Part shown: positions 58,341-64,000 of the stretch, piece by piece
How the letters are laid out: each line of letters opens with the position of its first letter
Numbering within the stretch: the stretch's first letter is position 1
Assembly (NCBI GenBank): GCA_027627225.1
Contig: CM051027.1
Span: 43,089,618-43,153,617 of the forward strand
DNA from: Congeria kusceri
Taxonomy: Eukaryota > Mollusca > Bivalvia > Myida > Dreissenidae
Length of the DNA: 64,000 nucleotides
Direction: 5' to 3'
Position numbers and translations under genes: made by a program
The notes under the pieces: generated by a model
Database searches by the model: none
Told to the model about the DNA's origin: nothing
The model's input: only the letters and a program-made list of their open reading frames with translations

Positions 58341-58644
58341 ACGTCTTTAACTTTGCAAAGGACAGCATTGAAAGACAAAATTTCATCTGTTATATGGGGA
58401 CCGTTTTGGACGAGTCACTTAATTTCAAAGAGCACATAAAACGCAAATGTAGAACTGCTATGCTGAACTTCTTCAAGACAAAAAGTATACGCAAATACTA
58501 CACAAGGGAAGCCACTGAGAACCTCTGGTTGTTGGTTATCTCACACTTGGACTGTAATGTTGTGTTATATGGTGTATCTCAGTGCGATCTAAACAAAATG
58601 CAACAGATTCAGAACATAATGTGCAAAATTGGTTCTTAAACGTA

Positions 58645-59945
58645 GCAAGTATATAAATTCGTTGGTATGAAATTTCGTGGTTTCTTTAAAAACGACAATT
58701 TCGTTGGTACTTGATTTCGTGGATTTCAAATTTTGAAAAAAAGCATCCACCAGGGCTTGCATTAAGGGAAGTTTAGGAGTACTTTACTCCCAGTTTTTGT
58801 CACAGGACTTCCAAAATTGCAACCATGGAAGTTTCAGGACCTCCAAAATTGCAGCCATGGAGCTTTCATCATGTAAGGATGAACAAGTTAGAAAAAAAAT
58901 TAAAGTGGTTCATCTCAATGTATAACTCTTTAACTGAATAAATTGGCATATTATAAACACCTGATGAACAAGAAATGACCTTAAACAAACCTTGAATTTT
59001 ATACTTTATTACATTTCTGAAATGCTCAGGACTTATGTCACGCAATACATGTACTGTCAAAACTTCCAAATATTATGAGCAAAACTTCCAAAATCAAAGG
59101 CTAGGAAGTTCAAACTTCCAGATTCGCAAAAGTTAATGAAAGCCCTGCATCCACAGTTTGACATCACTACTCGGTAAACTAGCAAGTCCGTCATTAAATC
59201 TGGATTACGTAATCATGGTCACCATAAGATGTTATTAAAGATGTAATGGCAGTTTTTGATCGTGTATTAATTAAAATCAATTGTTTTGCCCGAGCTAGAC
59301 CGTCGGCCAGCAATAAAATCAATACACATGCAGACAAATCCCATGATTTTCGTGTTAAGAATATTGCTAATTTAACTGGCTGAAACCGGTTATTGTCTAC
59401 ATCAAGACCTGTCAAAGGGGATTAAGCAGTCCCCAGTGATTTCACACTTCAACGCATTTACCCAGACACTACCCACTTAAAAGGGTACATGTATATAATT
59501 GGCATTTTTAAGATTGTGTTATGAACTTATTCTAACTGGACTGAAGAACTGCTTATTATAGGAAATACATTTCAGGAATGTATTTCTGCAGACGACTGTT
59601 TACATGTATATCGCTCACCAAATTGTGATTGATAAACTTTTGGTTAAAAATATGCGTATGGTTTGATGCGTTATTACAATACTTTAGATTTCCTTTTAAC
59701 AATGGATTAAGTTGGATTAAAATATACTCTTATATGGTAAATATTGAATTTATTATTAATTATTGCACATGCGATATGCTCTTTACATAGATGTCTTAAT
59801 TGCTCATAGTCAGCTTAAGAAGTGGACTTGCTGGTTGGTATCAGATGCGTCATTTATTTGTCGGCACTTGAATTCGTGGTTTTGTCTATCCACGAAATCC
59901 ATGAAAATTAGTGTCCCACGAATAATAATGATTTTACAGTAGTTC
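58645..59945. mobile_element. DNA element with TTCGTGG motif ends
   Basis: The left part has AAATTCGTTGGTATG, AAATTTCGTGG and GATTTCGTGGATTTC. The right part has the complementary CCACGAAATCCATGAAAATT, CCCACGAATAATAATG and ATTTTACAGTA. The inverted relation is imperfect, so the exact ends are uncertain. It hosts the hAT-like MITE at 58751. Confidence 0.45.
58751..59147. mobile_element. hAT-like MITE, 397 bp
   Basis: The ends CAGGGCTTGCATTAA and the complement of CAGGGCTTTCATTAA are flanked by CATCCAC (58744-58750, 59148-59154). Internal direct repeats of GGACTTCCAAAATTGCA-type text occur around 58806-58866. No coding frame. Confidence 0.8.
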
Positions 59946-60966
59946 AAAACGCGCTTTTCGAAATACATTGGTTACGCGTGAAGGCAAGAATTGAATTTAT
60001 GGGACAGACGAAAAAAGTTCGAAATATGAAAGTTCGAAATAGCGATGTTCTCTTGCAAATGCGATTAAATTACACCATGTGTATATATGATGTATACATG
60101 TATGATGATGGTTTGTAAACGTCATCATAAAGATTGTAAAAATCAATACACACAGTGCATTTATTGTGTTGCTTTTTATTTACATATTCAACACATTATA
60201 AGAAATCAAAGAACAATGCAATATAAGACTGAGCACGTTAAGGATAGCACTTCAAAATGCACAATACTCTGTATAATGTATAATGTATACTTAACTGTGA
60301 AATATCACAATTATAACTCTACCGTATATCCAATAAATATTGATTATTTACCCACACGTTAAACATCACTGGGTAAACCTGAGAACAATGGAATTTGCGA
60401 CAACATTACTGAGCAAGGACAGCCAAGTCATCACACCTTTGATAGACATCTTGAGCTTAGGTGCGACTTCGAAATAAACACTGACAATTAGGTGTTAAAA
60501 ACGTAGTTAGGACCGGAATTATAGTTGAAAATAGGGATGATTTCGAAATTCAAATTAATGATTTATATTTTAGTTAAATAAAGAAGAAAAAAAAGAAAAA
60601 AATCAGGACCGAAAAATAGTTTGAAATAGCAATGAATTCAAATTAACGGTGTTCGCAATTGCATTGTTCAACTGTGTTGATATGTCTCTTGACATTTCAG
60701 AGAAACAATGGATGTATGTGTTAGATATGTAATTTAGTTTCTTATTTATTTTAGATTGACGACTGTTTTTCAACAACTGTTTTAGTGTAATGTTTAGTCA
60801 TATGATTTTACATTTCATATTAAAGGCTTACCCTAAAATGGTGTTAATTCTTTAATTTTCATCAACTCTATTCACGTTTATTATTATAATAGTTTTCTTG
60901 TCAGTACATGTATCTTGTTTTGCTGTGATTTATTTTATATAACTTGCTTATATACATATTTATGCT
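59946..60966. other. No recognised gene
   Basis: AT-rich DNA. CGAAAT motifs cluster at 60005-60040 and 60467-60630 (AGTTCGAAATA, ATTTCGAAATTC), suggesting fragments of one unclassified repeat. Confidence 0.4.
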
Positions 60967-62134
60967 CTTTAGCTCACCTGAGCACAACGTGCTCAAGGTG
61001 AGCTTTTGTGATCACCTTTCGTCTGAGTCGTGCGTCAACATTTTAATTCAAACAACGTCTCCTCCTAAACCGCTTGGCCGATTTTTACCAAACTTCACAG
61101 AAATGATCCTTGGGTGACGCTTTTTCAAAATTGTTGAAATCGTTTCGGTCCGCTGCATATGTAGGTCACCAGAGCTAAAAATAGATTTAAAACGTGAAAA
61201 CTTTAAAAATCTTCTCTGAAACTGCGGGGCTGAGAGCTTTCATATTTGGTATGTGGCATCTTCTAGTGGTCCTCTACAAAGATTGTTTAAATGATGCCTC
61301 TGGGGTCAAAACTGGCCATGCCCCGGGGGTCACATTGTTTATATAGACTTGAATAGCAAAATGACTTTAAAAATCTTCTCCTCTGAGACCGCAATGCCAA
61401 GAGGTTTCATATTTGGTATGTAACATTGTTTAGTGGTCCTCTACAAAGATTGTTCAAATGATACCCCTTGGGTCAAAACTGGCCACACCCTGGGGCTCAC
61501 AATGTTTATATAGACTTAAATAGCAAAATGACTTTAAAAATCTTCTCATCTGAAACCGCCCAGTGGTTTCATATTTGGTATATGGCATCCTCTAGTGGTC
61601 CTCTACAAAGATTATTCAAATGATGCCCCTGGGGTCAAAACTGGCCACACCCCAGGGGTCACATTGTTTATATAGACTTAAATAGCAAAATGACTTTGAA
61701 AATCTTCTTCTCTGAAACCACAAGGCCCAGAGGTTTCATATTTGCATAGTGGTCCTCTACAAAGATTGTTTAAATGATGCCCCAGGGGTCAAAACTGGAC
61801 ACGTCCCGGGGGTCACATGGTTTATATGGACTTAAATTGCAAAATTACTTCAAACATCTCCTCTGAAACAGTGAGGTCCACTGGTTTTATATTTGGTATG
61901 TAATATTGTATAGTGGTCCTCTACACAGATTGTTCAAATGATGCCCCTGGAGTAGAAAGTGGCCACTCCCTGAGGGTCAGATGTTTTATATGGACTATAC
62001 AAACCTCCTGAAACTGCAAGACCCAGATCTTTATACTCCGGTAAGTGGTTTAGTGCCAGTTGGCCCTCTTGTTATAAGGCATTATGATGCCTTAAACTCA
62101 GGTGAGCGACCTAGGGCCATCGTGGTCCTCTTGT
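60967..62134 (+). mobile_element. HINE-like family A, complete
   Basis: The 5' hairpin runs AGCTCACCTGAGCACAAC..GTGCTCAAGGTGAGCT. A TTCAAACAACGTCTCC segment and five or six units of about 165 bp follow (ACTTTAAAAATCTTCTC, GTGGTCCTCTACAAAGATTG). The 3' end has CTCAGGTGAGCGACCT, stem-loop AGGGCCA-TCG-TGGTCCT (62113-62129) and CTTGT. An earlier GGCCCTCTTGTT at 62061-62072, followed by a hairpin TAAGGCATTATGATGCCTTA, suggests a duplicated end. It is the best model copy of the plan. Confidence 0.85.
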
Positions 62135-62386
62135 ATTATGTTCATGATTCTGACTTTATATTTTTTTTTTTTTTTTTAAATAAGTTTGTTTCAGGTAACC
62201 CGACCTACCCTAAAAAAATGCCCTAACCCTAGAACATTTTATTGGGTTTGTCAGATTGATTTTTGTTTTATTTACCTTTTTCAATAATTAAATGTGTTTT
62301 GGATAAATAAGTGCTTTGTTTTGATAGTATCCACTTATAAACAATGTTTAAGGATATTACTGATATGTTTTGAATATTGATTCAGT
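62135..62386. other. No recognised feature
   Basis: A T-rich run at 62161-62178. Nothing else is supportable. Confidence 0.4.
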
Positions 62387-62390
62387 TTAA

Positions 62391-62470
62391 CCCTTGCAGT
62401 GCTGTGACCGGATATATCCGGTCAAGCTATAGGTAACCTGGCCCATGCTGAGACCGGATATTGCCGCCAA
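62391..62470 (+). mobile_element. piggyBac-like left end
   Basis: TTAA (62387-62390) followed by CCCTTGCAGTGCTGTGACCG, with a second related piece CCCATGCTGAGACCGGATAT near 62442 and the palindrome ACCGGATATATCCGGT. The TTAA plus CCCTTgC start is the piggyBac signature. No matching right end was found before 64000. Confidence 0.5.
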
Positions 62471-62654
62471 ATCTTGTATTCCTTATGTCCTCCACTTTCT
62501 GGTTGTTTTTCAAATAAATACAAATGTTACATCCTTTATGCTGTATATAATCCAATTCCTGACACGTTTCTGCACCATTCTGTTTAAACTTTTCTATTTT
62601 CTAATCCAAATTACACTGTATAAAAGTGTTTGATTTTCTCTGTTAATAACTGTC

Positions 62655-62888
62655 AACGACGTCCGCCATTTTGTTGTTACAACGATTGTACATGAGGTTA
62701 AAAAATCTTTAATATTATTGATACAGATGAGGTGTTATGCTTGTTTTCTTATCAAATATGGTTTAAAAATAAATTTAATTATTAACTTTAGTAATTATTG
62801 TTAAATTTAGTTCGTATTTAATTTGTTTTGCACAGGAAATGCAATAGATTATTTCCTGTCAAAACAAACAAAATGGCGGACGTAGTGT
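62655..62888. repeat. Inverted repeat pair around CAAAATGGCGGACG
   Basis: ACGTCCGCCATTTTGTTGTT (about 62658) and AACAAACAAAATGGCGGACG (about 62862) are inverted copies with about 190 bases between. Confidence 0.7.
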
Positions 62889-63022
62889 TTGTTTCCACTT
62901 GGGACAAAATGTAAAGGACTTTTCCACTGTAAATAAGTACTTAAATGATGTAAAAGCACAGTATTTCTTGTGCTTTGAGGATTTCTCTCCATTATTGACA
63001 AAATCATTGGATTTAGAAGTAG
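62840..63022 (+). CDS. Exon-like frame with strong donor, unknown
   Basis: A frame open from an upstream TAG reads ...GQNVKDFSTVNKYLNDVKA and FLCFEDFSPLLTKSLDLEV to the donor GTAG|GTAAGAAA at 63022-63023. An ATG in good context (AAAATGGCGGAC, 62873) starts in another frame and stops after 13 codons. It could be a decayed first exon of a gene or element, with one small indel, or chance. No family is recognised. Confidence 0.3.
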
Positions 63023-63024
63023 GT

Positions 63025-64000
63025 AAGAAATCTTACACAGGCTCTAGTTATTATGATGTCAATTTACTTTCACTTTCACTTTCAAACTGCTTTAGTTAAA
63101 ATGAGTTGTGTTGGTTCTACTTACTTTATAATCAAGAAAATTACATAAGTACTCCAAAGTTTCTGAACTATAATTTTAAAGTGTAACAATTTACACATCT
63201 TTTTAAAGTGATTGGGAAAAAACTGATGAGTATAATTACATGTATAAAATATATTGTACAAATTGCAATGTTATTGATTTCTGCCGATTTAAAAAAAAAA
63301 ATTTACATGTTGAACTTCCCAGCTAATATTTTACAAATATTCTTTGCATGTGTTGATGACCAGTGTGCCTTTATTTTAAATTCAATTTGACTTTAAAATG
63401 TTTCAACTTTTGTTTATGAATTAATAGAAATGAATAGGCCTATCTATGCTGAGTTATAAGCAGCGGCTAATCAAATACTTCTGTACATAATAGTATAAAC
63501 ATACATTGTATATGCTGTTCAATATGTGATAATTTTCTCCAATAAATATTTTATGTTGTTTATTATATAATTATTTATTTGTAATTTTCTGCCAATTGTA
63601 ATATAGAAGTAGCAGTTTACCCTCACTGGTAATAAAACTTAATTATAACTATATATGCGCATTGCTTGACGAGTAGAACTGCAACTAATCTTCTGATGCA
63701 TCTTTCGATACATATATCAATTGTAAATGGCCCGATCCGATTGTCCATACTAAGCCAACCAATTTCCATTCAAATCTCTTTTATATATGTATAAATGATT
63801 TGTCATAAAACTGTTAAATATACATACAGTGTTTGATGGTGTAGAATCATCGTGGAAATTGATCATGGCATCAGTGTTACTGTAATACTGAACTATTGAT
63901 CTAATGTCAAACATTAGCACCAAATGTTTTTCCTTTATTCTTATTGTATTTAAATATTAGGCACTTGTACTGACATTAACCATTACAATGGCATTAAACA
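63025..64000. other. No recognised feature
   Basis: AT-rich DNA to the window end. No gene, repeat end or RNA can be supported. Confidence 0.4.

Larger units (their letters stand above)
54311..58639 (+). pseudogene. Decayed CR1-like LINE reverse transcriptase, interrupted
   Basis: Pieces in order: SKGDSKKLYKFITELTGKQA (from about 54400), FENHQPCYKVTPYNFKELTN (near 54570) with NVLK and MNLPLKQGIFPSKWP to 54790, then stops. After the MITE at 55087-56328 the active site region reads VCGFADDHTANTRF near 56531, followed by INNWMNENKLEINKLKAEFI and FGSRQQLDKI. After a 1.6-kb insertion the C-terminal region reads GTVLDESLNFKEHIKRKCRT, REATENLWLLVISHLDCNVV and QIQNIMCKIGS to 58639. The FADD box is a variant of Y/F-A-D-D. 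The order and spacing fit the end of ORF2 in the CR1/L2/jockey group. It is 5' truncated with many lesions. Confidence 0.85.

Overview
The window looks like intronic and intergenic DNA of an animal with a repeat-rich, AT-rich genome. It is most likely a bivalve mollusc: there are many copies of hairpin-ended elements with ~145-170 bp core tandem units, a tRNA-derived SINE, decayed LINEs, and short hAT-, Tc/mariner- and pogo-like elements. This assignment is inference. There are no bacterial operons, rRNAs, true tRNAs or CRISPR arrays, and almost no long open frames. Most short frames are chance or repeat shadows.

Genes. Three small + strand exons (10436-10526, 24924-25119, 46994-47034) have good splice sites, matching phases and heptad-rich coiled-coil content. 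They are probably one gene with introns of 14 and 22 kb that hold nearly everything else. On the - strand at 35713-36504 are decayed exons of a Crypton-like tyrosine recombinase followed by a Myb/SANT-like tail. A second, degenerate + strand exon set (28705-30381, perhaps also 34703-34764 and 35493-35538) is split by a hAT element with a perfect 8-bp target duplication. A short coding-like frame lies at 1012-1281 (-), and an exon-like frame with a strong donor lies at 62840-63022 (+).

Mobile DNA. At least ten sequence-distinct families follow one plan: a 5' hairpin such as TATGCCCC..GGGGCATA, then core tandem units, then an inverted copy of the 5' motif, a short 3' stem-loop and CTTGTT. I read these as Helentron-associated (HINE-like) non-autonomous elements. 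They cover roughly a quarter of the window and are often hosts for other insertions. The clearest nest is 18137-24840, where a HINE contains a 4.6 kb hAT, which contains a LINE, which contains a 717-bp element; a separate 1.08 kb fold-back sits in the same HINE.

Layout. 1-10 kb: repeats and two DNA elements. 10-14 kb: exon, then nested elements and an 85-bp near-perfect palindrome. 14-25 kb: HINE block and the nest, then the second exon. 25.8-38.4 kb: a possible single 12.6 kb insertion into a HINE, carrying the recombinase remnant. 38-47 kb: HINEs, CATG-rich and 114-bp repeats, then the third exon. 47-54 kb: SINE, mariner and HINEs. 54-59 kb: a CR1-like LINE broken by several insertions. 59-64 kb: a DNA element, a large HINE and a piggyBac-like end.
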